A DNA stretch of 60,799 nucleotides from Lachnospiraceae bacterium (GTDB lineage Bacteria > Bacillota > Clostridia > Lachnospirales > Lachnospiraceae). Location of the stretch: positions 1-60,799 of the forward strand of contig VSND01000021.1 of the NCBI GenBank assembly GCA_009774145.1, written 5' to 3'. The notes under the pieces were generated by a model, which searched no databases, was not told the origin of the DNA, and was given only the letters and a program-made list of their open reading frames with translations. Positions 15,294 through 24,366 of the stretch are shown piece by piece (position 1 is the first letter of the stretch; each line of letters begins with the position of its first letter). Made by a program: the position numbers and the translations under genes.

Positions 15294-15560
15294 TCAGGCT
15301 GTCACGCGGAAGCCTTCCCCCGGCTGGTTATTGTAGGAAATGGTGTAGATGCTGTTCAGGGTTTCAAAGCGCACATGGCTGGCTGAAGCCTCCAGGATGG
15401 CCTGCACTGTGGAAGTGCGGATCAGGTTCCCCTGGTAAAGGTACATGGCGGGGAGTCCCGGACGCAGTATGTCCGTCAGTGCGCCGGTTACGGAAACCTC
15501 ACGCTTGAACGCCGGTTCCTGGTTCTGGTCATTGTTCCTGTTCTTAAATAATGCAAGCAT
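15294..15560 (-). CDS. small element protein of unknown function
   Basis: Protein of 88 residues with a beta-rich pattern (AMYLYQGNLIRTSTVQAIL, then FETLNSIYTISYNN). GGAGGATAAC lies before ATG. It might be a small OB- or Sm-like fold, but this is only an impression. The neighbours on both sides are also unrecognised. Confidence 0.65.
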   Translation of the reverse strand: MLALFKNRNNDQNQEPAFKREVSVTGALTDILRPGLPAMYLYQGNLIRTSTVQAILEASASHVRFETLNSIYTISYNNQPGEGFRVTA

Positions 15561-15574
15561 ATCGTTATCCTCCT

Positions 15575-15706
15575 TTATGCGGCCCGGCAGTTCAGGCGGT
15601 ATACGCCGTTCCCGCAGGCAGTGTACTGGTCTTTGTGTTCATTGTGCATTTTATGGTTATCAGCATCACGGTAAAGACAGATGATCCGCGTATTTAAGGT
15701 TTCCAT
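15575..15706 (-). CDS. 43-residue basic protein
   Basis: Product starts METLNTRIICLYRDADNHK and contains MHNEHKDQYTACGNGVYRL. The ATG overlaps the end of the upstream gene, so translation is likely coupled. A longer frame without a ribosome site is rejected. Function unknown. Confidence 0.5.
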   Translation of the reverse strand: METLNTRIICLYRDADNHKMHNEHKDQYTACGNGVYRLNCRAA

Positions 15707-16677
15707 GGCCCGGCTTCCATTTCTGCATACAGACAGCACTCTCCGCATGCTCTGCTTCCATTTCCAATGCACAGCGGATAGGGATTGTCCTGTTCCGGTG
15801 TATAACAGTCCGGATGTGCGTTCCCTTTCAAATATTCATCCACGAACTCATGGGCGACTGCTGAAACGGTCTGCCGACAGGCTTCCCGGTAGGACTCGTT
15901 CTTCCATAATGCACTGTGGAGCCGTTCTGAAAACCGGGTATCCCGTACCATGCGGTCATACTGCTCATCGGTCAGCTTATCCGGCTCCTTCCGGCCTGTC
16001 GCCTGGGACATGAAATCCTCAAGCAGGCAGGATGTATTATGAATCTCTGCCATTACCCTGGCAAACCGGCTGGAAACACAGAGCTGCGGGAAAGCGATCG
16101 CGATATGATAATGGTTTTCGCAATATTCGCCGTCAATATAGCATTCGTAGATGGTATCTATTGAATCCGCCATAAAATTCTCCTGGTTCACCCACCTGGA
16201 GATACAGCCGGTTTCCTGTTCTTCTTCCAGCCGCTGTACCATTACGCGCTTCGCGTCATTAAGGTCCGTATAAACCTCGAATGAATTTCCCTGCCTGCCG
16301 TCTATCGCCCAGTCCTCCAAAAGGATACAGACTCTTGGATAATGACGGCATTTTTTCAGGTCGTCAAGCGGTTCTACCATTGGCGGGGCCAGAATGACAA
16401 AATCCAGGATGATGTCATCAATGGTCTTTGGCTGCTGATACAGGTCGGAAAAAACCTTTTCCAGCTTTTTTGCTTCATAGGGGAGTGCGGGAACCCTGAA
16501 AGAACAGTACAGATCCGGCGTTTCATTTTCCGTTTCCTTATCCTCGCCGTCACGGATTTCCGTAATCGTCCCGTACAGCCCTTCATACTCGCTTTCCGGC
16601 GTTCCCATAATGGGAGCGCCAATTACATAGGTCAGCCCTTCATATTCAAATTTGTCACCGATTCGATTGAGTATCAT
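15694..16677 (-). CDS. element protein of unknown function
   Basis: Protein of 327 residues. The N-terminal third has a small beta-rich unit (FEYEGLTYVIGAPIMG, EGLYGTITEIRDGED). The C-terminal half has a Cys cluster (ACGECCLYAEMEAG) and a helical part (LTDEQYDRMVRDTRFSERL). AGGAGCGAGG lies upstream of ATG. No family recognised. It is followed by a coupled 43-residue gene and preceded by a sigma-like gene. Confidence 0.7.
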   Translation of the reverse strand: MILNRIGDKFEYEGLTYVIGAPIMGTPESEYEGLYGTITEIRDGEDKETENETPDLYCSFRVPALPYEAKKLEKVFSDLYQQPKTIDDIILDFVILAPPMVEPLDDLKKCRHYPRVCILLEDWAIDGRQGNSFEVYTDLNDAKRVMVQRLEEEQETGCISRWVNQENFMADSIDTIYECYIDGEYCENHYHIAIAFPQLCVSSRFARVMAEIHNTSCLLEDFMSQATGRKEPDKLTDEQYDRMVRDTRFSERLHSALWKNESYREACRQTVSAVAHEFVDEYLKGNAHPDCYTPEQDNPYPLCIGNGSRACGECCLYAEMEAGPWKP

Positions 16678-16695
16678 TTTTTCCTCGCTCCTTTG

Positions 16696-17232
16696 CTAAA
16701 AATCCATTTCCGTAAGGCGCATCCTCATGCGGCGGAACCGCCCGTGGATGCCGTGTACGGTGGTGGAAAATATTTCTGCGATCTCCCGGCAGGTCAGTCC
16801 GTCGGCTTTTAAGTGTACCATCTGCCGTTCCGTTTCCGTCAGGCAGGATAGCACCTCCATGACAAACAGCCTGTCGGCGGCCTGCGCCTGTAAGCATTTC
16901 CTGCGGTCAGGCAGGATCTCATCCAGGGTCAGCCCGTCTTTGGCATAGGCATGGATATTTACCGTAGGCGCCTTGCGTTTCGGCTTGTTTTCATAAGCGT
17001 AATGCTTCATTAAGCAGTCGTTCATCTTCGTCCATGCGATTGTGCTGAACTGGAAGCGGGACAGGGCAGGGTTCTCATCATATTCCTGTACCGCCTGGAG
17101 ATACCCGAAGATAACGATGTCATAGTAATCCTCCATGGGAAGCCTTTTATGGCTTAAGAAGCGGAATACGGTATCCTGGTGTTTCTCCGCAAACTGTCTC
17201 TGTAATTGTGTCAGTTCATGTAACCTGCTCAT
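16696..17232 (-). CDS. sigma-70-like RNA polymerase factor
   Basis: Protein of 178 residues. Region 2-like segment: YYDIVIFGYLQAVQEYDENP, then FSTIAWTKMNDCLMKHY. Region 4-like helix-turn-helix near the end: LTETERQMVHLKADGLTCRE then IAEIFSTTVHGIHGRFRRMR. It lacks regions 1 and 3, like small sigma factors carried by mobile elements and prophages. The start overlaps the stop of the AbrB-like gene (ATGA), so the two regulators are co-translated. Its promoters are unknown; the tad and T4SS promoters of this element are possible targets. Confidence 0.75.
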   Translation of the reverse strand: MSRLHELTQLQRQFAEKHQDTVFRFLSHKRLPMEDYYDIVIFGYLQAVQEYDENPALSRFQFSTIAWTKMNDCLMKHYAYENKPKRKAPTVNIHAYAKDGLTLDEILPDRRKCLQAQAADRLFVMEVLSCLTETERQMVHLKADGLTCREIAEIFSTTVHGIHGRFRRMRMRLTEMDF

Positions 17233-17771
17233 ATGTTTTTCTCCTCCTGTATGATGGTTTCTGTTAGGATGTCTGCAAGCAGTCCCGCGCATCTCCGCTC
17301 TGTATCCGTTACGGTGCGGTAATGCAGCAGTACCACGGCGCCTGCAGGCTGTTCCTTCGTGCCTGCCGGGTAGAGCGCATCTACCGCGTGGCTTCCGTCC
17401 TCCAGCAGGGACATCCGGCTGTCAGGGCTGTAAAGGTATGGCTCCAGCGTCCGGATATGGTCCCTTGCGGACTGCGACAGCATGGGTTCTTTCGGGATGG
17501 TTGTGATCCTGGAAGCAAGCACATGCTCCGTGTCGCATATGGCACAGGCAAGCTGGAAGTTCCTGCAGAAAGCCGCAAGATACGGCCCGCACAGTGCTTC
17601 CCGGAAGCGCAGCGGCTGATATCTGCATAAGCTGATGCTGCTTCCTGCCACGCTTATTTCCATGGCATCCCCCTCATGGAGCTGGAGGAGCTTCCGGATT
17701 TCGCGCGGCACCACGATCCTGCCCAGGTCATCGAACCTGCGGATGATGCCTGACATTTTTATTCCATTCAT
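17229..17771 (-). CDS. AbrB/SpoVT-like transition-state regulator
   Basis: Protein of 180 residues. The N-terminal SpoVT-AbrB swapped-hairpin domain is clear: IIRRFDDLGRIVVPREIRKL, then LHEGDAMEISV. The rest (about 60-180) resembles the GAF-like sensory part of SpoVT. It binds DNA as a dimer or tetramer; SpoVT-type proteins act in sporulating Firmicutes. AAAGGAGAACAC precedes the chosen ATG; an upstream ATG would overlap that site. A terminator hairpin stands just before the gene, so readthrough or a separate promoter is required. Confidence 0.85.
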   Translation of the reverse strand: MNGIKMSGIIRRFDDLGRIVVPREIRKLLQLHEGDAMEISVAGSSISLCRYQPLRFREALCGPYLAAFCRNFQLACAICDTEHVLASRITTIPKEPMLSQSARDHIRTLEPYLYSPDSRMSLLEDGSHAVDALYPAGTKEQPAGAVVLLHYRTVTDTERRCAGLLADILTETIIQEEKNI

Positions 17772-17785
17772 GTGTTCTCCTTTCA

Positions 17786-17818
17786 TAAAAAAGGGAACGC
17801 CGCACCGGGCATTCCCTT
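17786..17818 (-). terminator. terminator between the 218-residue gene and the AbrB-like gene
   Basis: Stem AAGGGAACGCC/GGCATTCCCTT (one mismatch), loop of 6 nt, six T residues on the minus strand. The ATG of the regulator lies about 15 nt beyond. Confidence 0.8.
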
Positions 17819-17851
17819 CATAAACATTGTTTGGTTATTCTGTTTTTTATG

Positions 17852-18508
17852 CTATGCGGCATTCCTGGCTGACTGCCTTGCTGCCACGGCGTTTTTGGCT
17901 TTGGTGATAAGTGCCGGCGCAATGGCGTGTTCCCAGCAGTCGATGTAGGAAGATACGCTGCTTAAGAGGTCAAAAAGGTCAAGATCGCTCAAGTTGGCAT
18001 ATACCTTTCCCGTACTGACGAAGGAATTGGCTTTCATGTACGTCCCGCCGTTGGCATTTTTCTGTGGGATGCCTTTGCCGTTCTCCACTTCAACGTACCA
18101 GGGGATTTTCCGCACCGCGCCTTTGCCGTCCTTTGTGGCGCGGATGATCCGCACCTTTGATACTTTTGCATAGCCCTGTTCGTCTTTGTCACCGAAGATC
18201 TTGTCCTGCTGGAAGGTGTATTCCTGGAAACCGGCAGTCAGGCGGCTTAAGATGAACTTTGCCTCCTTCGGGGAGATGTTGGCGCATACCGTGACGGCCT
18301 TATCCCCGGTGCCTTTGGAATAATCCTTCATCAGGATGCCGATCAGGGAGTGCATCCGTCTTCCGTCTGCGCCTGTCTCTCCGCCTGCGTGGATATGGGC
18401 ATAGGATGTGATGGGTGCCACCTTCAGTTTGTCCTGGAATTCCAGCAGGGTCTTGCTGTTCTTGTAGACAGCGATCTGGTTGGAGATGTAGTCTTCATAC
18501 GTGTTCAT
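17852..18508 (-). CDS. conserved-looking element protein of unknown function
   Basis: Protein of 218 residues. It contains KAVTVCANISPKEAKFILSR and VSKVRIIRATKDGKGAVRKI, then PWYVEVENGKGIPQ, a beta-rich middle, and an Ala-rich basic C-terminus (KAKNAVAARQSARNAA). No family recognised. AAGAAAGGTATCC lies before ATG. It follows the vWA gene and belongs to the same operon. Confidence 0.7.
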   Translation of the reverse strand: MNTYEDYISNQIAVYKNSKTLLEFQDKLKVAPITSYAHIHAGGETGADGRRMHSLIGILMKDYSKGTGDKAVTVCANISPKEAKFILSRLTAGFQEYTFQQDKIFGDKDEQGYAKVSKVRIIRATKDGKGAVRKIPWYVEVENGKGIPQKNANGGTYMKANSFVSTGKVYANLSDLDLFDLLSSVSSYIDCWEHAIAPALITKAKNAVAARQSARNAA

Positions 18509-18549
18509 ATGGATACCTTCTTTCTGTTATTTTTTGGACGGCATATCAT

Positions 18550-20625
18550 TTATGCCGCATACTGGTTCTTTACCTTCTGGATGATCAGCCTGCCCAGGTT
18601 GACAGGGAGCTTTTCCAGGTTTGTGATGTCAAGGAAGCCGTCCCCGTAGATACGCTGGATGTTCGGCTTGTCGCTTCCGATGGCTGCGGCGAACATCTGT
18701 ATCCCTCTGGCGGAATATTCTTTCTTGATGCCCCGCAGGTCTGCCTCTGCTTCCGTTCCGTAATAATTGTCTGCCGCAGGCTGCCCGTCCGAGATGACGA
18801 TCAGGAGCTTTATGGCTTCCGGCCTTGTCATCAGGCGTTCCGCCACATAGCGCAGGGCGGCGCCGTCACGGTTCCCGCTTCTGGCGCTCATGTCCATCAG
18901 GCGGTAATGGTCCTTGTTGTCGATGGAATCAAATTCCGCATAGGCGTACAGTTCCACGTCATTGAATTCCGTGTGGCCGTAGATGGCCACCGGGATGCCC
19001 AGCCCCCTGCAGAAATCATGCAGGATGATGGAAGCGGAACGGGCATAGGTGATGCGGTTGGCGGAACTCATGGAGCCGCTTTCGTCATTCAAGATGGCAA
19101 CGGCAATATCCGTCCGGTCATTGGGGAGCTTCAGCTTGTAGAACAGCCTCCCGTCATTGCGGACAGCATTGCGCACGTTGATCCGTTTTCCCATGGGAAG
19201 GTTGTCCAGTTTCCCTCCTTCCCTGTAGTCTTTCAATATCTGTGAGACCTGTTTCTGCAGCCTTTTGGAGATCAGGAGGAGCGGCGGCGCGACTTTCTGG
19301 TATGCCTCCATGTAGGAAGAATCCACATAGCCCATGCGGTTGACATTGACATGCACGCCCCTGTGGGCGTTGCCGTACCGGATCCTGTCCGATTCCGCCT
19401 GCAGCTCTTCCGAAAGTTCCTGTTCATAGGAAGCATAGGCGGCATCCTCCGCAAGCTGCGTCATGATGCGTTCCATGTCTTCCGCTGCCTGTGACACATA
19501 GCCTGAGCCGGCATAGTCGCTGGTTCGGCTGGTCCCGCCGTCGCCGTCTTCCCCAATCTCATCCGTCTTTTCCAGCTCTATCCGCCCGTCCTCGTAATCA
19601 AGGACCTGCTGGAGCTGGGTGCGGTCATCCTCGTCGCTTCCGGGGTCATGTTTCCCCTTTTTTCCGGGCACCGGTTTCCCCAGGCCGCCGGGCAGGGGTG
19701 TGCCGCCCGCAAGCTGCTCGCCCATTTCTGTTTCTGCCTTGTTTGTGTGGTTCTTGATGTCCTCCCGTACCTGTTTGATATAGCTTTCCATGTAGGGCCA
19801 TAAAAGGAGGAGCATTTTGTTGGCGGCATCGAAGCGTACCCTTGCATCGTCATCATAGGCTGCATCGTCTATATAAGGGATGCACTCGTAAACGGTGTCA
19901 AGGTATGGCCCCTTATAGCCGCCCAGGTTGTTGATGTCGCCGGTCTTGGCGTACTGGATCAGCAGGTTTGCCACGATAAAGACTTCGTGGTGCTGGTGGC
20001 CTATTTCTTCCGTGACGGAATCCATCTCCTCGGCAAAGCGCAGGTTGTTTAACAGTATGCCTGTCCTTAAGCCGCCGGGGAAGGCGTCGCACATGCGGCC
20101 TTCAATATAGACGTCTTCCATCATGTTCACCAGGGAATGCGCAATGCCTGAGAGGGCATTTATCACCGCCTCATCCTTTTCCTCAAGGAATTCCCCGATC
20201 TCCCTTAAACTGCGTGCCTGTTTTGCGGACAGGTCTTCCGGCTCCTGCGGGTAGAACCTGCCTCCGGACAGCGCCTGGTGGTAGGTTTCCAGCATGGTGA
20301 AGTCCGAGAACAGGATGTGTCCGCACTCATGCCCCACGATCCCCAGCAGGCTGTCTGCCTTGAGGCTCCTTGTGGGGAAGCTCCTGGTCAGGCAGTTGCC
20401 TGCGTTTACGGTGATGACGCGGTTGTCCGTGTGGGCAATGTCCGCGTGGGGCAGTGCGTCCCAGTAGGTTCGCACGCTGCTCTTTCTCCGGTAGCGGCCT
20501 GTGGTCCCTTCGGCAATGTCCGTCAGGTATGACGCAAACTGCGGGGATGCGAACAGCTGCTCATCCGTCAGCTTGCTTTTTTCGTCTGCAATCCGTCTGC
20601 GGATCGCTGTGTGTGATGTCCTCAT
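18550..20625 (-). CDS. vWA-domain protein with HExxH zinc motif
   Basis: Protein of 691 residues. HECGH at 99-103 is a zinc metallopeptidase-type motif. The C-terminal third is a von Willebrand A domain with an intact MIDAS start (DESGS, 514-518) and the later ISDGQP segment. The middle is acidic and low complexity. The layout resembles CobT/NorD-like vWA partners of MoxR ATPases. A MoxR-type ATPase gene is two genes upstream, so the two probably form a chaperone-like pair acting on an unknown target. Whether the HExxH site is catalytic cannot be told. It starts at MRTSHTAIRRRIADEK after AGAGGA. Confidence 0.85.
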   Translation of the reverse strand: MRTSHTAIRRRIADEKSKLTDEQLFASPQFASYLTDIAEGTTGRYRRKSSVRTYWDALPHADIAHTDNRVITVNAGNCLTRSFPTRSLKADSLLGIVGHECGHILFSDFTMLETYHQALSGGRFYPQEPEDLSAKQARSLREIGEFLEEKDEAVINALSGIAHSLVNMMEDVYIEGRMCDAFPGGLRTGILLNNLRFAEEMDSVTEEIGHQHHEVFIVANLLIQYAKTGDINNLGGYKGPYLDTVYECIPYIDDAAYDDDARVRFDAANKMLLLLWPYMESYIKQVREDIKNHTNKAETEMGEQLAGGTPLPGGLGKPVPGKKGKHDPGSDEDDRTQLQQVLDYEDGRIELEKTDEIGEDGDGGTSRTSDYAGSGYVSQAAEDMERIMTQLAEDAAYASYEQELSEELQAESDRIRYGNAHRGVHVNVNRMGYVDSSYMEAYQKVAPPLLLISKRLQKQVSQILKDYREGGKLDNLPMGKRINVRNAVRNDGRLFYKLKLPNDRTDIAVAILNDESGSMSSANRITYARSASIILHDFCRGLGIPVAIYGHTEFNDVELYAYAEFDSIDNKDHYRLMDMSARSGNRDGAALRYVAERLMTRPEAIKLLIVISDGQPAADNYYGTEAEADLRGIKKEYSARGIQMFAAAIGSDKPNIQRIYGDGFLDITNLEKLPVNLGRLIIQKVKNQYAA

Positions 20626-20714
20626 TCATTCCTCTTTTCTGCGCATCTTTTTGCGCTGTCATATGGGTGAAGAATGTCCGCAAGGGCATTCTTCGGTGCG
20701 GAACTTAGAAATTC
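20626..20714 (-). repeat. two stem-loops in the XRE to vWA gap
   Basis: One long inverted repeat pairs GAAATTCTAAG-type arms across the end of the XRE gene, and a second pairs GAAGAATGCCC with GGACATTCTTC. Neither is followed by a T-run. They could act as mRNA stabilisers or processing sites between the regulator and the vWA gene. No gene in the gap. Confidence 0.45.
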
Positions 20715-21020
20715 TTAGTCAGCGTTTTCTGCTGGCTTAGAATTTCTTTCCGCACTTGTACCTTTTTTCTTTTTCATATTTTGGGGAAGCCGTTCCATGA
20801 AAAGCGCATCCGTTGACAGCCCGAATTCCTCCGCCAGCGCCACAAGCACATGGGCGGGCGGCAGGCATCTGGCGTTCTCATAGCGGGAGATGCTTTTCTG
20901 GGTGACTCCCAGCTTTTTTGCGAGCATCTTCTGGGAAAGGCAGGGGCTGCGCGACATGCGCAGGCGCCGGATGTTCCCTGCCAGGCGGCTCCTTAACTGT
21001 TGTTCCTTCTGAAAGTCCAT
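20715..21020 (-). CDS. XRE-family regulator
   Basis: Protein of 101 residues. Cro/C1 helix-turn-helix at about 12-72: LSQKMLAKKLGVTQKSISRY then ENARCLPPAHVLVALAEEFG. The tail is Lys-rich. It lies between the MoxR ATPase and its vWA partner, so it may control that pair. AGGGGGACGCCT precedes the ATG. Confidence 0.85.
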   Translation of the reverse strand: MDFQKEQQLRSRLAGNIRRLRMSRSPCLSQKMLAKKLGVTQKSISRYENARCLPPAHVLVALAEEFGLSTDALFMERLPQNMKKKKGTSAERNSKPAENAD

Positions 21021-21031
21021 AGGCGTCCCCC

Positions 21032-22819
21032 TTATGCAGCGAATTTCTGCTCCAGGCAGGAGGAGAGTATGTCGGCGCGGTTTTCCGGGTCGCCGGAGAC
21101 GGAGGAGAGCACCGTGTATTTTGCGGCTTCCAGCACGCTCCCGCAGACCATGTAGGACTGCACCCAGCTGATAAGCTCACGCACGCCGCAGCTCCCGTCG
21201 TTGATCATGGTCTCCCGGCAGCGCTCGCTGATCTCCTGTACGGAGGCGGCCATATCCGAAACGGCTGACCTGTCTGTACATCCGGTCACTTTCATGACAC
21301 GTTCCGTCAGGGTATCCACATCCGGTTCCTCAATGTCCATGATCAGGTTCATCCTGGAGATGACGGACTGGTTCATGTCACGGCAGCCCGCATAATTGTT
21401 ATTTGTTGTAACCACGACTACTGTATCAGGATGTCTGTGTATTACCTCACCCGTAGTCAGTGTGACGCTTGCACAGCGGTCCAGGAGGGCGTTCAGGCCT
21501 ACCAGCACGCCGGGGTTTGCGATGACCGTGGGTTCCTGTATCTCAATCAGGTAGCCGTTCCTTATCGCCGTGATCAGCGGTGTCTCCACATAACGGAACC
21601 GCTGCCCGGAGGCATTGTCTGCCATCAGCGCCTTTGCATCCTGTGCCATCACCTCTAACAGCTTGTCATAGACCTCTGCGTCCGTTATGGCTTCGTCATA
21701 GGTCCCGGTCAGCTTCTTATATGCCGAGGGCGGGTCCATCTGGATGTCGGTGAGCGTCGGGTATTCCTTGCCGCAGTGGGGGTTTTCGGCCGTTTCCGGC
21801 AGCATCTGCCCTAAGAAGTCATAGATCTCCGTATTGGCGGAGCAGGTGTAGTACAGGTAGGGAAGCCCCAGTCCTGCAGCAACCGCCTTTGCGCCTTCGG
21901 TCTTTCCCGTCCCGGCAGGGCCGCGCATCATGAAGTTGCGCATGGGCTGGCTGCCTGCTGTGGTCGCCTGGGCATGTCTGCAGATGGTGGTGACTTCCGG
22001 AGGGATGACGTACCAGTCCTCGATCCGGGGCACCATCAGTTCTTCTTTTGGTGTGAGTACCCTGTCCGAAAGGGGATAATGCTTTACGAAATCATCCCTG
22101 TTTACGGAAGCGGCAGCGGCGGGGGCGGTAGTGCCCGTAAGGATACGGAAGGTGCCGTAGAGCACGCTGCTGGGGGAATAGGCATTTCTGGATATGTTTA
22201 CGGCTGTGAGCTGGGGGAGGTTCCCCGTGTTGGGGATGTTCAGCTTGATCCCGGCTGTGGGCAGCGTGTCCGCGCTCTCGATCCTCCGGTAGAGGTTGTC
22301 GCACAGGATGAAGGCTGCCTTTTCTGCCTCATCCATGTCCGCGTAGCCGTCGTTTTTGCATTTGCCGAGCAGGTCATAGTTCTCTTTGAACTCATCATCC
22401 TTCATGGCCTCCGGGATCAGCACGAAGAACAGTGCTGTCCCGATGCTGCCGCCGTCCTTTAAGGAATAGACTTTTGGGGAAGCGGTAACATCATCATAAC
22501 GGCCCACATTGAATTTGCCGTTCTTCCTGTTGAACACTGCCACATGGATCTCCCCGGTGCGGCTCTGGTATTCCGCCACGGTCTTTTCGCCCTGGGTGCC
22601 GATGGCGCTCTCAGAGGAGCTGCCCGGCGTCAGGCTGGTATCCATCTCCATGTAGGCAAGGACTGCCGCAAGGAGAGGGGAGTGCAGGGTTGATTTCTTG
22701 GTAGCCACCGTACAGTAGGTGGAGTAGTAGGTTGTGCTCGTATTTGATGTGATCTTGTCAAAAGGCTCAGGCATGGTGAGCTTCCAGGTCCAGTTCGCAA
22801 ATAAAGGTGTTTTTGGCAT
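21032..22819 (-). CDS. MoxR-type AAA+ ATPase
   Basis: Protein of 595 residues, longer than usual MoxR proteins (about 330) because of a roughly 250-residue N-terminal part of unknown fold. Walker A GPAGTGKT (300-307), then LPYLYYTCSANTEIYDFLGQ as in the CobS/MoxR subgroup, Walker B and sensor region (VVVVTTNNNYAGCRDMNQSV), and ISRMNLIMDIEEP. MoxR proteins remodel or activate partner complexes, usually with a vWA protein encoded nearby, as here. Target unknown. Confidence 0.88.
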   Translation of the reverse strand: MPKTPLFANWTWKLTMPEPFDKITSNTSTTYYSTYCTVATKKSTLHSPLLAAVLAYMEMDTSLTPGSSSESAIGTQGEKTVAEYQSRTGEIHVAVFNRKNGKFNVGRYDDVTASPKVYSLKDGGSIGTALFFVLIPEAMKDDEFKENYDLLGKCKNDGYADMDEAEKAAFILCDNLYRRIESADTLPTAGIKLNIPNTGNLPQLTAVNISRNAYSPSSVLYGTFRILTGTTAPAAAASVNRDDFVKHYPLSDRVLTPKEELMVPRIEDWYVIPPEVTTICRHAQATTAGSQPMRNFMMRGPAGTGKTEGAKAVAAGLGLPYLYYTCSANTEIYDFLGQMLPETAENPHCGKEYPTLTDIQMDPPSAYKKLTGTYDEAITDAEVYDKLLEVMAQDAKALMADNASGQRFRYVETPLITAIRNGYLIEIQEPTVIANPGVLVGLNALLDRCASVTLTTGEVIHRHPDTVVVVTTNNNYAGCRDMNQSVISRMNLIMDIEEPDVDTLTERVMKVTGCTDRSAVSDMAASVQEISERCRETMINDGSCGVRELISWVQSYMVCGSVLEAAKYTVLSSVSGDPENRADILSSCLEQKFAA

Positions 22820-22862
22820 GGTTCATTCTTCCTTTCTTTTCTGTGTTTTTGTGCGGGATGCC

Positions 22863-23723
22863 TTAGATCCATGAGACCTGCAGGGTATTGCCCATGATCT
22901 TTCCTTTCAATTCGTCTTCAGCCAGAAGCAGTACCAGTTCCTCCCAGTAGCTTTTTGCAGGGAAGGAGTCAAGGGTGCCCTTCAGCATCTCCTTTTTCTG
23001 CCTGGTGACGACAATATCGCCGTTTTCCTTGATGGTGAGTTTTGTATGGCCGTTGGCGTTTAAGTCGGTGATCTGTGATTCCAGCACTTTCTGGCCGACA
23101 AGCTCATACCATACCCTTACATCCACCACGGAAGGTTCCGGGGGCGTTTCTTCTGCCGTCTCCGGTCCGCCTGCGGAAGGCTCTGCAAAGCTGCCCACCG
23201 TCATGGGTTCCACATGGATGCGCCCGAAGCGGTCAAAGGAGATGTCCGCATGGGTATAGGCGTCCATGTTCTCCACCAGGATGCGCGTTGTCCCGCCTGC
23301 CAGGATGTCCTGCAGGGAGGGTGTGTCCTTCCACTGCCAGACAGACTGGGGGTAGGCGGATTTCAGCTTCTCCGTGATCCGCAGTGAGATATGGAGCAGC
23401 ATGGTATCCGTTTCCCTGCTGTCAGGGACAGGTTTTGCGGGGGAGGCCGGTTCTGTTTCAGGTTCCGGTACTGCCTCTGCCGGTTTTTCCGCAGCTGCCT
23501 TTGCCGTCCGGCGTGCCTGCTTTAAGGAAGCAGAAAGGGCGCTGCATTTCTTTGCCAGTTTCCCTGACTTCCGGAACAGGAATATTCCGGCAGTTACGGC
23601 GATCCAGAGGATGAGGACAAGGGCCATCAGTTTCTGGGAGCGTTCCTTCTGGAAAAAGACGGCCAGAAGGAGCAGGGAGATGATCAGGATCTTCATGCTT
23701 TTGGTAAATACTGTTTTTCTCAT
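22863..23723 (-). CDS. membrane-anchored protein of unknown function
   Basis: Protein of 286 residues. Two hydrophobic segments near the N-terminus (ILIISLLLLAVFF and LMALVLILWIAVTAGIFLF) are followed by a basic, then Pro/Glu-rich linker and a soluble C-terminal domain (TKLTIKENGDIVVTRQKKEM). No family recognised. It lies between ssb and the MoxR gene, after the ssb terminator. Confidence 0.7.
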   Translation of the reverse strand: MRKTVFTKSMKILIISLLLLAVFFQKERSQKLMALVLILWIAVTAGIFLFRKSGKLAKKCSALSASLKQARRTAKAAAEKPAEAVPEPETEPASPAKPVPDSRETDTMLLHISLRITEKLKSAYPQSVWQWKDTPSLQDILAGGTTRILVENMDAYTHADISFDRFGRIHVEPMTVGSFAEPSAGGPETAEETPPEPSVVDVRVWYELVGQKVLESQITDLNANGHTKLTIKENGDIVVTRQKKEMLKGTLDSFPAKSYWEELVLLLAEDELKGKIMGNTLQVSWI

Positions 23724-23753
23724 TCGGTTTTCTCAGTCCTTTCTTTGTTAAAA

Positions 23754-23806
23754 TAAAAAAAGAGGAATCACATCCGGGGATTATTTTCCCTGGTGCAATT
23801 CCTCTT
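23754..23806 (-). terminator. terminator after ssb
   Basis: Long interrupted stem with outer arms AAGAGGAAT/ATTCCTCTT and inner GC pairs, followed on the minus strand by TTTTTTTATTTT. Part of transcription must pass it, or an internal start must exist, to express the downstream genes. Confidence 0.8.
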
Positions 23807-23830
23807 GTACCGCCGGCTGTGCCAAAGGCA

Positions 23831-24262
23831 TCAGCCGAACGGCAGTCCATTCTCTCCGCAGTCTTCCGCGTTCATGAAACCGTCATCTGCGCCGGCAGGT
23901 GTTGGTGCGCCGCTGCCTGCATTGGCATTGCTGCCTTCCGTGCGTTTCCCTGACGGGACATAGTTCCAGTCGTACACGGTAATCTTGGGAATCATGCCCT
24001 TAGTACCGTCTGACTTGCGCGTAAACTCCACAAGGTCAAGATCGCCCGTGATAAACAGCAGGCTGCCCTTTCTGACTCCGGCCTTGCTGATCCGCTCAGT
24101 AGCTTTCCCAAACAGGACGCACTGGTAGAAGTTGGGGTGTTCCTGTTCCCCGAAGCCTTTGTTGACCGCCACATTGAACTGGATGTAATCGGTTCCGTTG
24201 GCGCTGGTCTGGATTTCAAGGTCTGCTGTGACCCTGCCCATGAGTGAGATTTGTGTAAACAT
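23831..24262 (-). CDS. ssb: single-stranded DNA-binding protein
   Basis: Protein of 143 residues. OB fold with MGRVTADLEIQTSANGTDY then IQFNVAVNKGF, and FYQCVLFGKATERISKAGVR then GSLLFITGDL. The C-terminus ends in ENGLPFG, resembling the acidic DDDIPF tip that contacts partner proteins but with an extra Gly and less charge. The ATG at 24262 follows AGGAGAATGAAACT; the longer upstream frame is leader sequence. It protects single strands, as during strand transfer. First gene of its operon, with a leader terminator and the same promoter design as ligA. Confidence 0.95.
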   Translation of the reverse strand: MFTQISLMGRVTADLEIQTSANGTDYIQFNVAVNKGFGEQEHPNFYQCVLFGKATERISKAGVRKGSLLFITGDLDLVEFTRKSDGTKGMIPKITVYDWNYVPSGKRTEGSNANAGSGAPTPAGADDGFMNAEDCGENGLPFG

Positions 24263-24304
24263 AGTTTCATTCTCCTTTCCTGATGGAAAAATTTTTGGTT
24301 GCAT

Positions 24305-24355
24305 CAAAAAAAGTGCCAAAAAACTGCCACTTAACGGCATGGTTTTTCTGACACT
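24305..24355 (-). terminator. terminator in the ssb leader
   Basis: Outer pairing AGTGTCAGAAAAAC with GTTTTTTGGCACT and inner TGCC/GGCA, then seven T residues on the minus strand. It lies between the ssb promoter and the ssb start, parallel to the ligA leader. Confidence 0.75.
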
Positions 24356-24366
24356 CATTTCAATCA

